Assembly: GCF_003977595.1 (NCBI RefSeq)
Contig: NZ_RYYR01000004.1
Span: 62,001 to 126,000, forward strand
Direction of reading: 5' to 3'
Length of the DNA stretch: 64,000 nt
Source: Lysinibacillus antri
Lineage (GTDB): Bacteria; Bacillota; Bacilli; Bacillales_A; Planococcaceae
Shown: positions 53,510 to 63,663 of the stretch, piece after piece
Layout: each line of letters begins with the position of its first letter
How positions within the stretch are numbered: position 1 is the first letter of the stretch
The notes under the pieces: generated by a model
Told to the model about the DNA's origin: nothing
The model's input: only the letters and a program-made list of their open reading frames with translations
Database searches by the model: none
Program-made: the position numbers and the translations under genes

Positions 53510-53543
53510 AGACGTCTTATGTTTGGGTAAGACGTCTTATTTC
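53510..53543 (+). promoter_or_regulatory. Intra-operon stem-loop after the binding-protein gene
   Basis: gacgtctta / taagacgtc, 9-bp perfect stem with loop tgtttggg, followed by tttcttt. It is a partial terminator or stabiliser that would make the receptor more abundant than the membrane parts. Confidence 0.6.
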
Positions 53544-53564
53544 TTTACAGTGGGAGGGAAATTC

Positions 53565-55091
53565 TTGGATATTCCAAAAAAGAAGATTGAAATGCAAAAT
53601 ATTACGATTGAATTTCCAGGCGTGAAAGCATTAAATGACGTAGATTTTGAGTTGCAATTAGGAAAAATTCAAGCCCTGATTGGAGCAAATGGAGCAGGTA
53701 AATCAACTTTAATGAAGATTCTATCAGGTGCCTATTCACATTATAGCGGATCCATTTTTATTAACGGTGAACCCGTTAAAATCACGGATACAAAAACAGC
53801 AAAAAAATTAGGTATAGACATTGTGTATCAAGAAGTGGATACAGTGTTAGTTCCTTATTTATCGGTTGCTGAAAACATTATGTTGGATCATCTGATTTTT
53901 GATAAAAAACTGCATTTTATTAATTGGAAAACAATTCGTCAAGAGGCCAAGGCAGTACTAGAACGCCTCGGAGTACAAATAGATGTTGATAAAAAAGTGT
54001 CAGATATTTCACTAGCAGATAAGCAAATGGTTCTCATAGCAAGAGCAATTGTCCATGAAAGAAATTATCTTATTTTAGATGAACCAACTGCACCTTTAAG
54101 TTTAACTGAAACGGAAAAGTTATTCGATATAGTAAGAGATTTAGCTAAAAATCACAATAAGGGTATTGTATTTATTTCACATCGACTTCCTGAGCTCTAT
54201 CAAATTTGTGAAAAAATAACAATTATGAAAGATGGCAAAGTGGTAAAAGAAAGTGATATTAACGAAATTGAACAACAACAAGTAATCGAATTTATGTTAG
54301 GAAAATCCTATGATACTGCTCATCAAAAAAAGAATACTTCCGTAGGGGAAATTATTTTTGAAGCAAAAAATTTAGTGGATTCATCTGGACTTGTAAATGA
54401 CGTTTCATTTTTTGTAAGAAAAGGTGAAATTATTGGTTTAGCTGGTTTAGTTGGAGCTGGAAAAACAGAATTAAGCAAAGCTATTTTTGGAGTTAGCCCA
54501 TTACTGAACGGTGAAATAATTTTAGAAAATCGTTCTATTAAAAATAAAACACCCCATCATGCCGTTCGAAATGGAATGGGTTTAATTCCTGAGGAACGGA
54601 GAAAAGAAGGTATTTTTGTAGAAGAGCCTATCTATAAAAATTTAACGATAGCGAATATTAGTCCCTTTGTTAATGTTTTAAGATTTATTAAAAGGAAAAA
54701 AGAGAAAGTAGCATCTCGAGAGATGATTAAGCAAATAGGAGCGAAAACACCAAATGAGCTTCAAAAAGTTGCTAATTTATCTGGCGGAAATCAACAAAAA
54801 ATTGCTATTGGAAAATGGTTAATGACAGATGCAAAAGTCTTAATTTTTGATGAACCTACAAAAGGGGTAGATGTTGGAGCGAAGGGTGAAATATTTCACC
54901 TAATAGAAGACTTAGCGGCAAACGGTAAAGGTATTATTTATGCAACGAATGAAATAAATGAAATTTTATTAATTACTGATCGAATCTATGTCATGTATGA
55001 TGGGGAAATTGTGAAAGAGTTGGAAACCAAACAGACATCAGAAGAAGAAATAATGTTTTATGCTACGGGGGGTGTTGAAAGTGCAAAATAA
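53565..55091 (+). CDS. Sugar ABC transporter ATPase with two ABC domains (RbsA-like)
   Basis: This 508-aa protein is a fused pair of ABC domains. The first has GANGAGKST near residue 37 and DEPTAPLS; the second has GLVGAGKTE near residue 291, signature LSGGNQQKIAIGKW and IFDEPTKGVDVG. Only the second half has a full signature, as in RbsA/MglA. The first-domain signature region reads ISLADKQMVLIARA. TTG at 53565 has GGGAGGG about 6 nt upstream. Confidence 0.88.
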   Translation: MDIPKKKIEMQNITIEFPGVKALNDVDFELQLGKIQALIGANGAGKSTLMKILSGAYSHYSGSIFINGEPVKITDTKTAKKLGIDIVYQEVDTVLVPYLSVAENIMLDHLIFDKKLHFINWKTIRQEAKAVLERLGVQIDVDKKVSDISLADKQMVLIARAIVHERNYLILDEPTAPLSLTETEKLFDIVRDLAKNHNKGIVFISHRLPELYQICEKITIMKDGKVVKESDINEIEQQQVIEFMLGKSYDTAHQKKNTSVGEIIFEAKNLVDSSGLVNDVSFFVRKGEIIGLAGLVGAGKTELSKAIFGVSPLLNGEIILENRSIKNKTPHHAVRNGMGLIPEERRKEGIFVEEPIYKNLTIANISPFVNVLRFIKRKKEKVASREMIKQIGAKTPNELQKVANLSGGNQQKIAIGKWLMTDAKVLIFDEPTKGVDVGAKGEIFHLIEDLAANGKGIIYATNEINEILLITDRIYVMYDGEIVKELETKQTSEEEIMFYATGGVESAK

Positions 55092-56046
55092 TAAAGCAAT
55101 AAATTTTACGAAAGATTGGGCAATTGTTATAGCTGTTATTTTATTAATATTGATTTTTACTATTGCTATTCCTAACTTTATGCAGACTAGTAATATTTTA
55201 AATATATTACGAAGTATCTCCATTGTCACAATTATTGCCGTGGGTTTGACAGTTTCATTATCTGCTAATGGATTTGATTTATCTATTGGGTCTACTGCAA
55301 CACTAGCAAATTCTGTAGTAGTTTCGATGTTTGTTTGGTATAGCATGCCGACAGGAGTTTCAATTTTAGCGGCATTAGTAGCAGTTGTATGTGTTGCTTT
55401 ATTTAATGCCTTTTTAATAGTAAAAGTTAAAATACCTGATTTGTTTGCTACACTGGCAACAATGTTTATTATCGAAGGACTGGCGATGACCTATACAGGC
55501 GGAGGTTCAATCTCAGTTGGTATGCCCAGATTAGATGGTACGCCAACTGAAGGGACAATTTCTGCCTTTTTCCTAACTTTAAGCAAAACTCCATGGATAA
55601 TATTAATTATGCTTGTAATTGTTTTACTTGTTCATTTATTCCTTACCTATACAAAGCATGGTCGCTTTATCTATGCGGTAGGTGGAAATGAGGAAGCAGC
55701 AAAACTTTCTGGAATTCCAGTCAATCGTTATAAAACAATAGCATATATTTTTTCTGCTGTTTTAGCGGGTATTGGTGGTTTACTATTAGCTTCACAAATT
55801 GGATCTGCTCAAATTAATGCTGGGGCTGGTTATTTAATGCCTGCTGTAGCGGCTGCATTTATTGGTCAATCTTTTGCAGGACATGGGAAACCTAATGCTA
55901 TTGGTACACTATTCGGAGCCACATTAGTCGGGGTGTTAGAGAATGGTTTGGTTATGCTTTCTGTTCCATATTATTCTTTAAACATTATTAAAGGATTAGT
56001 TTTAGCTTTAGCACTAGCTTCCACATATTATAGTCGAAAAAAATAG
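55081..56046 (+). CDS. Sugar ABC transporter permease (RbsC-like)
   Basis: This 321-aa permease has about eight to ten membrane helices; LSANGFDLSIGSTATLAN, YAVGGNEEAAKLSGIPV and GTLFGATLVGVLENG are hallmarks of the RbsC/BPD_transp_2 family. GTG at 55081 has GGGGGGTG about 7 nt upstream and overlaps the end of the ATPase gene; an in-frame ATG at 55060 is less likely. Confidence 0.88.
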   Translation: MQNNKAINFTKDWAIVIAVILLILIFTIAIPNFMQTSNILNILRSISIVTIIAVGLTVSLSANGFDLSIGSTATLANSVVVSMFVWYSMPTGVSILAALVAVVCVALFNAFLIVKVKIPDLFATLATMFIIEGLAMTYTGGGSISVGMPRLDGTPTEGTISAFFLTLSKTPWIILIMLVIVLLVHLFLTYTKHGRFIYAVGGNEEAAKLSGIPVNRYKTIAYIFSAVLAGIGGLLLASQIGSAQINAGAGYLMPAVAAAFIGQSFAGHGKPNAIGTLFGATLVGVLENGLVMLSVPYYSLNIIKGLVLALALASTYYSRKK

Positions 56047-56058
56047 GAGGTTATTTCG

Positions 56059-57279
56059 ATGTTTACGGAATATTTCTTAATGGGTATTGAACATGTGAAA
56101 AAATATGTAAGTACGAAACTAAAAGGATTTGAAAAGATAGAAGATTTATCTTGTGTTGAAATTGGAGATGGAAATCTTAATTACGTATTTCGAGTAGTAA
56201 ATAACGCAACAAATGAATCGGTTATTGTCAAACAAGCAGGACCTCAAGCAAGAATATCTGAAAGTATTGTACTTTCAACAGATCGGAATCGTATAGAAAC
56301 AGAAGTTTTAATGCTTGAAGCTGAGAAAACACCTGATTTAGTACCGATAATTTATTTATATGATACTGTGATGAACTGTTGTGTTATGGAAGACTTAAAA
56401 GATTTTAAAATTATGAGAAAAGAATTAATAAACGGCAAGAAGTTCTCCTTTTTTTCTGATAAAATATCTACCTTTATGGCAGAGAATTTAATACGAACAA
56501 CAGACTTTATGTTAGATCCAAAAGAAAAGAAAAAGATGCAAAAACAATTTATTAATCCCGAACTGTGCGAAATATCAGAGGAACTAGTTTTTACGGAGCC
56601 ATTTATCGATTTCAAAAGTCAAAATATTCTAACTAATGGAAACGAAACTTGGATAGAAAAAGAATTTTATCAAGATGAAAAATTGCATATACAAGTTGCA
56701 AAACTGAAACAGCAATTTTTAACTCACGGGCAAGCTTTACTTCATGGGGATTTGCATACAGGTTCAATTTTTATCAATGATCAAAATATTAAAGTGATAG
56801 ACCCAGAGTTTGCATTTTATGGTCCCATAGGATATGACGCTGGAAATATAATTGCGAATTTAACTTTTGCATGGGCAAGACATGTTGTACAAAAAGAGGA
56901 TTCTTTTATTTTATGGGTAGAAGAAACGCTAAAACATACAATTCAAAACTTTAGAGAAAAGTCTTTAAAAATTTTAGCTGAATCAAAAGAACCTTTTGCA
57001 AAATATGAATCTGTTTTATGTAATTATTTAGATGAGATTATCAGAGATTCTATTGCATTTTCAGGATTAGAGTTAAGTAGAAGAATTATTGGACTTGCGA
57101 AAGTAGCGGATATTACTACCATTGAAGATAATGATCAACGAATATTAGCAGAACGATTATGTTTAACTATTGCGAAAAATTGTATCATGGATGAGGATAT
57201 AATGGATATTGATAGTTACTTATTCCTTATTCAAAGATTGAAGAAGGAGTTGTTGGTAAATGGAATTAGTTACAATTGA
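56059..57279 (+). CDS. mtnK: 5-methylthioribose kinase (or 5-deoxyribose kinase)
   Basis: This 406-aa protein-kinase-like sugar kinase has the substrate and ATP loop [14 protein letters not shown], the VIVKQAGP lysine, the catalytic HGDLHTGSI and the metal motif [18 protein letters not shown]. It matches MtnK, which phosphorylates 5-methylthioribose at C1. Enzymes close to it (DrdK) use 5-deoxyribose. AGGAGG lies 7 nt before the ATG. It overlaps mtnA by 20 nt. Confidence 0.9.
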   Translation: MFTEYFLMGIEHVKKYVSTKLKGFEKIEDLSCVEIGDGNLNYVFRVVNNATNESVIVKQAGPQARISESIVLSTDRNRIETEVLMLEAEKTPDLVPIIYLYDTVMNCCVMEDLKDFKIMRKELINGKKFSFFSDKISTFMAENLIRTTDFMLDPKEKKKMQKQFINPELCEISEELVFTEPFIDFKSQNILTNGNETWIEKEFYQDEKLHIQVAKLKQQFLTHGQALLHGDLHTGSIFINDQNIKVIDPEFAFYGPIGYDAGNIIANLTFAWARHVVQKEDSFILWVEETLKHTIQNFREKSLKILAESKEPFAKYESVLCNYLDEIIRDSIAFSGLELSRRIIGLAKVADITTIEDNDQRILAERLCLTIAKNCIMDEDIMDIDSYLFLIQRLKKELLVNGISYN

Positions 57280-58297
57280 ATGGAAGAATAATAGATTAGT
57301 TCTGTTGGATCAAACTAAATTACCAAACCAAATCAGTTATGTTACTATGCATACAGTGCAAGATGTCTGGATTGCGATAAATACTATGATTGTAAGAGGT
57401 GCACCAGCTATTGGTGTGACAGCGGCATATGGAGCCTATGTAGGAATTCAAAATGTTGAGGATAATGTAGATAAATTAAAGGAAAAGTTACAAGAGATTA
57501 CACAGTACTTGGCTACTTCTAGACCAACAGCAGTAAATCTTTTCTGGGCTCTTAATCGCATGAAAGATAAAGGGTTATCAATAAAAACCTCCGATGTATT
57601 AACTTTCAAGAACCTCCTACTAGAAGAGGCAAAAGCTATACATCAAGAGGATATCGCGATAAATAGGTCCATTGGGGAGTATTTACTGACACTATTAAAT
57701 GATGGTCAAGGTGTATTAACACATTGCAATGCGGGAGCTCTTGCAACTACCAAATATGGAACAGCAACAGCTCCATTTTATCTAGCAAAGGAAAAGGGTA
57801 TTAATTTAAAGGTATTTGCAGATGAAACAAGACCAAGATTTCAAGGTGCAATGTTAACCGCCTTTGAATTATATCATGCTGGTATAGATGTAACATTAAT
57901 AACTGATAATATGGCGGCTACAATTATGTCACAAGGAAAGGTGCAGGCGGTAATCGTGGGATGTGATCGCGTTGCAGCAAATGGCGATGTAGCAAATAAA
58001 ATTGGTACATTAGGAGTGGCTATTTTAGCAAAACATTATAATATTCCTTTTTACGTAGCAACCCCTACTCCAACCATTGACTTAGATTGCCCAAGTGGTG
58101 CCGAGATTCCAATTGAAGAAAGGCATTCTAGTGAGGTACTTAAACCTACTGGACAATTTGTTGCACCTCAAGATGTAAAAATCTATAATCCAGCTTTTGA
58201 TGTAACACCAGCTCATCTTGTTTCTGCCATTATTACCGAAAAGGGAATTATTGAGCATCCGTGCGAAGAGAAAATTCGTGCAATTTTTCATAAATAA
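57260..58297 (+). CDS. mtnA: 5-methylthioribose-1-phosphate isomerase (or 5-deoxyribose-1-phosphate isomerase)
   Basis: This 345-aa isomerase of the eIF2B-alpha-related family has [32 protein letters not shown] with the catalytic Cys, and [17 protein letters not shown] with the catalytic Asp. It turns the aldose-1-phosphate into the ribulose-1-phosphate. Start overlaps the mtnK end; AAGGAG is 11 nt upstream. Confidence 0.92.
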   Translation: MELVTIEWKNNRLVLLDQTKLPNQISYVTMHTVQDVWIAINTMIVRGAPAIGVTAAYGAYVGIQNVEDNVDKLKEKLQEITQYLATSRPTAVNLFWALNRMKDKGLSIKTSDVLTFKNLLLEEAKAIHQEDIAINRSIGEYLLTLLNDGQGVLTHCNAGALATTKYGTATAPFYLAKEKGINLKVFADETRPRFQGAMLTAFELYHAGIDVTLITDNMAATIMSQGKVQAVIVGCDRVAANGDVANKIGTLGVAILAKHYNIPFYVATPTPTIDLDCPSGAEIPIEERHSSEVLKPTGQFVAPQDVKIYNPAFDVTPAHLVSAIITEKGIIEHPCEEKIRAIFHK

Positions 58298-58316
58298 TTA
58301 ATTAAGGTGGGATATA

Positions 58317-59093
58317 GTGACACCTATAGAAAGAAAGAAAAAAATTATAGAATTACTTGAATCGAAAAACTACGTAGAAATCTCGAATCTAAGTACACTT
58401 TTAAAAGTTTCCGAAATGACTGTTCGAAGAGACCTTGAAAAGATGGAGGCAGAAGGATTACTAGTACGGGTTTTAGGTGGCGCTAAAGCCATCCAAAAAA
58501 ATATAATAGAAGATACTTTATTAGAACGAGCTTCAGAAAATCTACAAGCCAAACGTTTGATAGCTAAGGAAGCTGTTAAATTTATTGAAGATGGAGATGT
58601 CATAGCTTTTGATGCTAGTACATCTGCCTTTGAATTAAGCAAGCTAGTAAAAGGTTTTAAAAATTTAACGGTCGTTACCAATAATCTGAGCATAGTCCTT
58701 GAGCTTATTGATAGTGATGTTACAGTTATTTTACTAGGGGGATATGTTCGTGCCAATTCATTATCAACAATGGGTACTTCGTTATCCATGTATATGAATT
58801 CAATTAATATTAATAAACTGTTCATTTCTGCTCGTGGTTTAACTTTATCAGAAGGTTTAACAGATTCTACAATCGATGAAGGCGAAGCAAAACAAGCCAT
58901 GATTAATAAATCCAATAAAATTATTGCGTTAGTTGATCAAAGCAAAATAGGACTTGTGAAGTTTTTCCAAATTTGCCCAGCATCAGAAATTTCGATAGTC
59001 GTAACAGATGAATATAAGCCCCTTTCTAAAAATCAACTATCAATGATAAACGATCTACGAAATGTAAATATTGAAGTGTTAATAGCTAAGTAA
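58317..59093 (+). CDS. DeoR-family transcriptional repressor
   Basis: This 258-aa protein has an N-terminal DeoR helix-turn-helix (YVEISNLSTLLKVSEMTVRR) and a C-terminal DeoRC sugar-phosphate sensor domain (IEDGDVIAFDASTSAFEL, VDQSKIG). Members sense phosphorylated sugars, so a pathway intermediate such as 5-methylthioribulose-1-phosphate is the likely inducer. It lies inside the operon, which suggests autoregulation. GTG start with AAGGTGGG upstream. Confidence 0.88.
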   Translation: MTPIERKKKIIELLESKNYVEISNLSTLLKVSEMTVRRDLEKMEAEGLLVRVLGGAKAIQKNIIEDTLLERASENLQAKRLIAKEAVKFIEDGDVIAFDASTSAFELSKLVKGFKNLTVVTNNLSIVLELIDSDVTVILLGGYVRANSLSTMGTSLSMYMNSININKLFISARGLTLSEGLTDSTIDEGEAKQAMINKSNKIIALVDQSKIGLVKFFQICPASEISIVVTDEYKPLSKNQLSMINDLRNVNIEVLIAK

Positions 59094-59106
59094 AGGAGGG
59101 GAATTT

Positions 59107-59757
59107 ATGAGACTAAAAACAGAACGTGAAAAAGTAAGGAAATATTGTACGAAAATGCTCTCTAGTGGTTTAACAAAAGGTACAGGTGGTAACATTAGTA
59201 TCTTTAATAGAGAAGAGGGTTTAATTGCCATAAGTCCCAGTGGTATCCCTTATGAAGAGATAAATATAGAAGACGTAGTAGTTGTTAATTTAGATGGAAA
59301 AATCATTGAGGGAAATTATAAGCCCTCTTCTGAAATACTTATGCATCTAGCTGTATACAAAAATCGTCAGGAACTAAGTGCTGTTGTTCATACGCATTCG
59401 ATATTTGCCAAAACATTATCAGCTCTAAGAAAAGATCTTCCAGCAGTTTCTTACCTAGTAGCTGTTGCAGGCAAAAATGTAAAGTGCGCAGAATATGCAA
59501 GTTTTGGTACAAAAGAACTTGCTGAAAATGCCATTAAAGCCTTGGAAGGGAATAAGGCAGTACTTTTAGCTAATCATGGGTTATTAGCTGCTGGAGTGAA
59601 TGTCGAAGATGCGTTTAATATTGCAGAAGAAATTGAACTTTGTAGTGAAGTATATGTCCGCGCTCTTTCCATTGGAACACCCGTAATCCTGGAAGAGGAA
59701 GAAATGGAATCAATGTTAGAGCGCTTCAAAACATATGGAACCCCAATAGAAAAATAA
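59107..59757 (+). CDS. Class II aldolase, FucA-type (DHAP-shunt aldolase candidate)
   Basis: This 216-aa zinc aldolase has GTGGNIS, SPSG, catalytic Glu in KPSSEILMH, zinc ligands in VVHTHSIFA and the later NHG. The Y-F-G region (AEYASFGTKELAENA) and C-terminus (MLERFKTYG) follow L-fuculose-1-phosphate aldolase. The related dehydratase MtnB lacks these, so cleavage to dihydroxyacetone phosphate plus an aldehyde is the better call. In B. thuringiensis a FucA-like DrdA does this for 5-deoxyribulose-1-phosphate. GGAGGGG precedes the ATG. Confidence 0.85.
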   Translation: MRLKTEREKVRKYCTKMLSSGLTKGTGGNISIFNREEGLIAISPSGIPYEEINIEDVVVVNLDGKIIEGNYKPSSEILMHLAVYKNRQELSAVVHTHSIFAKTLSALRKDLPAVSYLVAVAGKNVKCAEYASFGTKELAENAIKALEGNKAVLLANHGLLAAGVNVEDAFNIAEEIELCSEVYVRALSIGTPVILEEEEMESMLERFKTYGTPIEK

Positions 59758-59797
59758 AAATTATTATAATAGCTGAATATTATGCTATCCCTCAATT

Positions 59798-59838
59798 AAA
59801 AGCGTGAAAGAAATGTAATATTTTTTTCATGCTTTTCT
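59798..59838 (+). terminator. Terminator of the salvage operon
   Basis: aaaagcgtgaaa / tttcatgctttt with one mismatch, then ctacttttctt. Moderate strength. Confidence 0.6.
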
Positions 59839-59958
59839 ACTTTTCTTATTGGAGAAATGTAACATGGAAGCTTATTGGAATTTGATATTCACGTCGTACC
59901 CACTTAAGATGGTTGATCTCTAGTACTTGTAGTGGGTACAATTAGCGAATGCTCATTT

Positions 59959-60840
59959 TTAGTAAGTTGTTTCTTTTTCTTCTTTAATCGGTTTGAAAAC
60001 TGTGAGTAAAATCCCACCAAAAACAAATAAAATTCCAACAGTCTGTAATAAAGTTGGTCGGAAATCTAAAATAATCGTATCTAACAAAATCGCAACAACT
60101 GGATCAACAAACGTCAGTACAGACACGACAATGGTCGGTAAGTTTCGGATACTATCAAAGAATAAATAATACACAAATCCCGTATGTATAAGCCCAGTAC
60201 CAATAATAAATAGCCAGTTCATGCCTGTTAAGCCGACAAATACATCAAAATTACTAAATGGTAAAAGCATGACAACCCCAACAATGGTTTGTATAAAGGT
60301 TGTTGCATAGGGTGATAGGCTTTGCAAAGTTTTACTCGTAAACATCGTAAGGGCATAGCAAATGGCTGATAATAATGCCCAAACAAAGCCAGAGTTCATA
60401 AATTGTTCAATGGATTGAAAGTTTCCGATGCCCACAATAAATATACTGCCAACAAAACAGGTAGCGATGGCCATGATACCTTGGATGGTCAATCGTTCTC
60501 GTAAAAATAGAGTGCCTAAAAGGAGTACAAAAATTGGCGCCAAATTATAAATGGAAATTGTAATCGAAATCGCCATTTCCTCAAACGCTTTAAATAAAAA
60601 TACCCAGTTCAACACAAGAAATACACCGCAAAGTATGGTTTGATAGATTTCTTTTTTATTCCATTGTTCCGTTTTATGTCCGCCAGTGAGGTACCACATT
60701 AGGCTTAAAAAGATTGTGGCGAAAATACAGCGAACGAACACAAGTTCAAGCGCGGGGATGCCGGTATTCACGGTGAAAAAACCAATGGAGCCAAAAATGG
60801 CCATGGAGATGGTTAATTTAATCATAGCTGATATATTCAT
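59959..60840 (-). CDS. EamA/DMT-family transporter
   Basis: This 293-aa membrane protein has ten predicted helices in two EamA repeats: ISMAIFGSIGFFTVN opens the first, and YNLAPIFVLLLGTLFLRERLT and VDPVVAILLDTIIL mark the repeat ends. Substrate unknown. AGGTAGGAAA precedes the ATG. It is a second paralogue in this window, only distantly similar to the one at 36 kb. Confidence 0.88.
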   Translation of the reverse strand: MNISAMIKLTISMAIFGSIGFFTVNTGIPALELVFVRCIFATIFLSLMWYLTGGHKTEQWNKKEIYQTILCGVFLVLNWVFLFKAFEEMAISITISIYNLAPIFVLLLGTLFLRERLTIQGIMAIATCFVGSIFIVGIGNFQSIEQFMNSGFVWALLSAICYALTMFTSKTLQSLSPYATTFIQTIVGVVMLLPFSNFDVFVGLTGMNWLFIIGTGLIHTGFVYYLFFDSIRNLPTIVVSVLTFVDPVVAILLDTIILDFRPTLLQTVGILFVFGGILLTVFKPIKEEKETTY

Positions 60841-60885
60841 ATAATTTCCTACCTTTAGTATAATCTATTTTAATATACCAAATAA

Positions 60886-60925
60886 AAAAATAAAAAGTAG
60901 TCTCAAAATAGATTTTGAGACTACG
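60886..60925 (-). terminator. Terminator after the membrane-anchored protein gene
   Basis: gtagtctcaaaat / attttgagactac stem, followed on the minus strand by tttttatttttt. Confidence 0.88.
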
Positions 60926-60931
60926 AAACAG

Positions 60932-61333
60932 TTATTTTGAAACAACCATATTTAAAAAATCTTCACGTTGCTCTGCAGATTGCTGCTCACCATTTAACAG
61001 TAACGCACCGAGTTTATATCCCTTTTGATCATCCTCAACGACGAATTGTAAATTAACACTGTTTGCATCGCCATTGACAGGACATTCTCCTTTAAATTCA
61101 ACGACATTATGATCTTTTTGTGTTTTAAAGAACACCCATTTTCCTTCAGCACAATAATTTCCAAATGCATTTTCCAAATTTATATTTGGCGATGTCTCGA
61201 TAGACGATTGCTTAATATAGGATATGTACTCATTGTCCGTAATTTCTTTTTGTGGACCATAAAAATACCAAAAAATTGCAAGAATAATAATTGGTACAAT
61301 CCATAAAATTGTTCTTTTTGAAACATTTTGCAT
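60932..61333 (-). CDS. Membrane-anchored extracellular protein of unknown function
   Basis: This 133-aa protein has a basic N-terminus and one membrane helix (ILWIVPIIILAIFWYFY), then an outside domain with two cysteines (NYCAEGKWVFF and FKGECPVNG) that could form a disulfide. No lipobox is seen. I do not recognise the family. AGGGGG precedes the ATG. Confidence 0.75.
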   Translation of the reverse strand: MQNVSKRTILWIVPIIILAIFWYFYGPQKEITDNEYISYIKQSSIETSPNINLENAFGNYCAEGKWVFFKTQKDHNVVEFKGECPVNGDANSVNLQFVVEDDQKGYKLGALLLNGEQQSAEQREDFLNMVVSK

Positions 61334-61593
61334 TACATTTCCCCCTTACCCCTTGCACTAAAGCGAACTTAGTGCGATTAACGAATCTTTCAAAGCAAAT
61401 GATTCGACTAGTTTTTAACTAAAATTATTATATCAAGCTATGTACTATTTTTCTATAAAATGTTGCGATTTACTGCTTTGAAGCGCGAAATTTTGCGTTG
61501 GTTTATTCTAGAAACTATACTGTTAGTAAATTAATTTTCAAATCGATTACTTCTCACCTATACTAAAACTAAGGAAAAGGAGGGGCTGCTCGA

Positions 61594-63663
61594 ATGAAAA
61601 GGGCATTACTCATCGCAGAGAAGCCATCTCTCATGCGTGATATTCAAAAAGTGTATAAAACAATGAATCTACCCTATCAAATCGATTTTGCTTCGTTCGT
61701 AGGTCATGTGGTGGAATTAAAAGAGCCTCATGAATATAAAGCAGAATGGAAAAAATGGGACCTTAATTTACTACCAATGATGCCAGAACGCTATGAATTC
61801 CGTGTGAAAAAGACGGCTTATAAAGTGTATAAGGAGCTTGAACAAACGTTAAAAGCCAATCGCTATGATTTTATTATTAATGCTTGTGATGCCGGAATGG
61901 AAGGGGAAAACATTTTCTATTCCTTTTATAAACGTGTTGGATGCAATTTACCTGTCAAACGGTTTTGGACGTCACAAACAACAGACCCTGCAATTCGTCA
62001 CGCGCTAACAAATTTAATCGATGAACAGGATCTACTCATTCGCAATTTACGCAATGCGGCAATGTATCGCGCGGTATTTGATTGGTTGATTGGATTAAAT
62101 TTAACGCGAGCGGCAACGGTAAAAGGTGGACGAATTATTAAAATTGGACGGGTCATGACACCAACTTTAGCTATTGTTGTTAAGCGAGAACTTGAAATAC
62201 AACATTTTAAACCAGAGCCGTATTTTCAAATTGAAGTAGACTTTGGTACATTTAAAGCACTTTGGTTTAATCCAAAAACGAACGAAAACAAAGTAGCCCA
62301 ATTAAAAGAAGCCGAACAAATTCAAGCGAGCATAGGGAATATGGCAACGATTAAGGATATTAAAACCGAAAGAAAGACAATCTTTGCGCCGTCACTTCAT
62401 TCATTACTAGAACTTCAAAAGGAAGCGAATAAATTTTTCGGATTAACCTCTTCCGAAACGTTGAAAATTGCTCAAAACTTATATGAAAAAAAACTCATCA
62501 CCTATCCTCGTACCGAATCTAAGCATTTGCCAACGAATTTTGCGAATCAAATTGAAGGAAATATCCAAACACTAAGTAGCTTACAAGAGTACAAGGATGT
62601 TGTTTCATCTATTTTAGCGAATAAAAAACAGTTAGAATCGGTCAAGCGATCCAAAAAATATGTAGATGATAAAAAGCTAACGGATCACCATGCAATTACA
62701 GTTACGGATGTGCCGATAGGGAAGAAAAAATTAACGACCAACGAGCTAAAAATCTATCATTTAATTGCGAGACGATTATTAGCCATCTTTATGCCACCTT
62801 ACGTGATTGATAAAACGGCAGTCGTACTAGAATCGAATCAGCAATATTTAAAAGCAAATGGCAACATGGTCATTGATAAAGGTTATACCGTTCTTTATGA
62901 ATCCTTTAAAAAGAAACAAGAGCATCCATTACCATCACTCCAAGTAAATCAACAATTGCCCATTGTCCAATCCAAAATTTTATCGAAAATGACCGAGCCA
63001 CCTGTTCGTTATACAGATAGTACGTTACTAGACGCCATGTTTCATGCAGGGCGGTTTGTAGAAGACAAGGAATTACAAAAAATTTTAAAGGATGCGGAAG
63101 GGATTGGGACATCTGCAACGCGCGCGGAAATTATCGAGAAACTCATTTCCATTGGCATGATCGCGCGTGAAGGGAAGTCCTTTGTGGCAACTCAATTTGG
63201 AATCGATGTCATTAACAGTGTGGGCCAGCATGATATTGTTTCCCCAGTTCTGACAGCGGTTTGGAGTAAAAAGTTAAAAGATATCGTGGATGGTAGTTTA
63301 AGTTCTGGTCAATTTTATCAGGAAATGCAGCAATATGTGAAAGAAACAACGGCTCGATTCATCCAAATCGAAATGGATGTTGCCGAAAAACAACAAGTGG
63401 TCGTTGGAAAATGTATGAAATGCGGACAACCCGTAATAGAAGGATTTAAAGGATATGCCTGTTCTAATAAAGCGTGCAAATTTTTCATTAGTAAAACGAT
63501 TATGAAGGGGAAAATTACAGCGATTGATGCGAAAAAGTTGTTAACGGGAAAAGAAACAAGGGAAATTCGTTTTACTTGGAAAAGTGGTAAAAAAGGAAAA
63601 GCAAAGTTAAAGTTAGTCGGTGAAAAAGTGGAGTTTGTCTTTTCTAACCCGGAGAAAGCATAA
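61594..63663 (+). CDS. topB: DNA topoisomerase III
   Basis: This 689-aa type IA topoisomerase has the TOPRIM start LLIAEKPSLMRDIQ, the acidic metal site NACDAGMEGENIF near residue 99, the active-site tyrosine in LITYPRTESKHL, and a C-terminal zinc-ribbon-like CMKCGQP...CSNKACKFF. It relaxes negative supercoils and decatenates DNA. The metal motif reads DAGMEGE where most members have DAGREGE or DREGE, an unusual Arg to Met change. AAAGGAGGGG lies upstream of the ATG. Confidence 0.92.
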   Translation: MKRALLIAEKPSLMRDIQKVYKTMNLPYQIDFASFVGHVVELKEPHEYKAEWKKWDLNLLPMMPERYEFRVKKTAYKVYKELEQTLKANRYDFIINACDAGMEGENIFYSFYKRVGCNLPVKRFWTSQTTDPAIRHALTNLIDEQDLLIRNLRNAAMYRAVFDWLIGLNLTRAATVKGGRIIKIGRVMTPTLAIVVKRELEIQHFKPEPYFQIEVDFGTFKALWFNPKTNENKVAQLKEAEQIQASIGNMATIKDIKTERKTIFAPSLHSLLELQKEANKFFGLTSSETLKIAQNLYEKKLITYPRTESKHLPTNFANQIEGNIQTLSSLQEYKDVVSSILANKKQLESVKRSKKYVDDKKLTDHHAITVTDVPIGKKKLTTNELKIYHLIARRLLAIFMPPYVIDKTAVVLESNQQYLKANGNMVIDKGYTVLYESFKKKQEHPLPSLQVNQQLPIVQSKILSKMTEPPVRYTDSTLLDAMFHAGRFVEDKELQKILKDAEGIGTSATRAEIIEKLISIGMIAREGKSFVATQFGIDVINSVGQHDIVSPVLTAVWSKKLKDIVDGSLSSGQFYQEMQQYVKETTARFIQIEMDVAEKQQVVVGKCMKCGQPVIEGFKGYACSNKACKFFISKTIMKGKITAIDAKKLLTGKETREIRFTWKSGKKGKAKLKLVGEKVEFVFSNPEKA

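Noticed and set aside
52419-59757. Canonical methionine salvage operon
   Set aside because: MtnB, MtnW/X or MtnD and the S-box are missing, and the aldolase-family gene follows FucA and not MtnB.
59107-59757. L-fuculose-1-phosphate aldolase of fucose breakdown
   Set aside because: No fucose or rhamnose isomerase or kinase is present; the neighbours are MtnK and MtnA.
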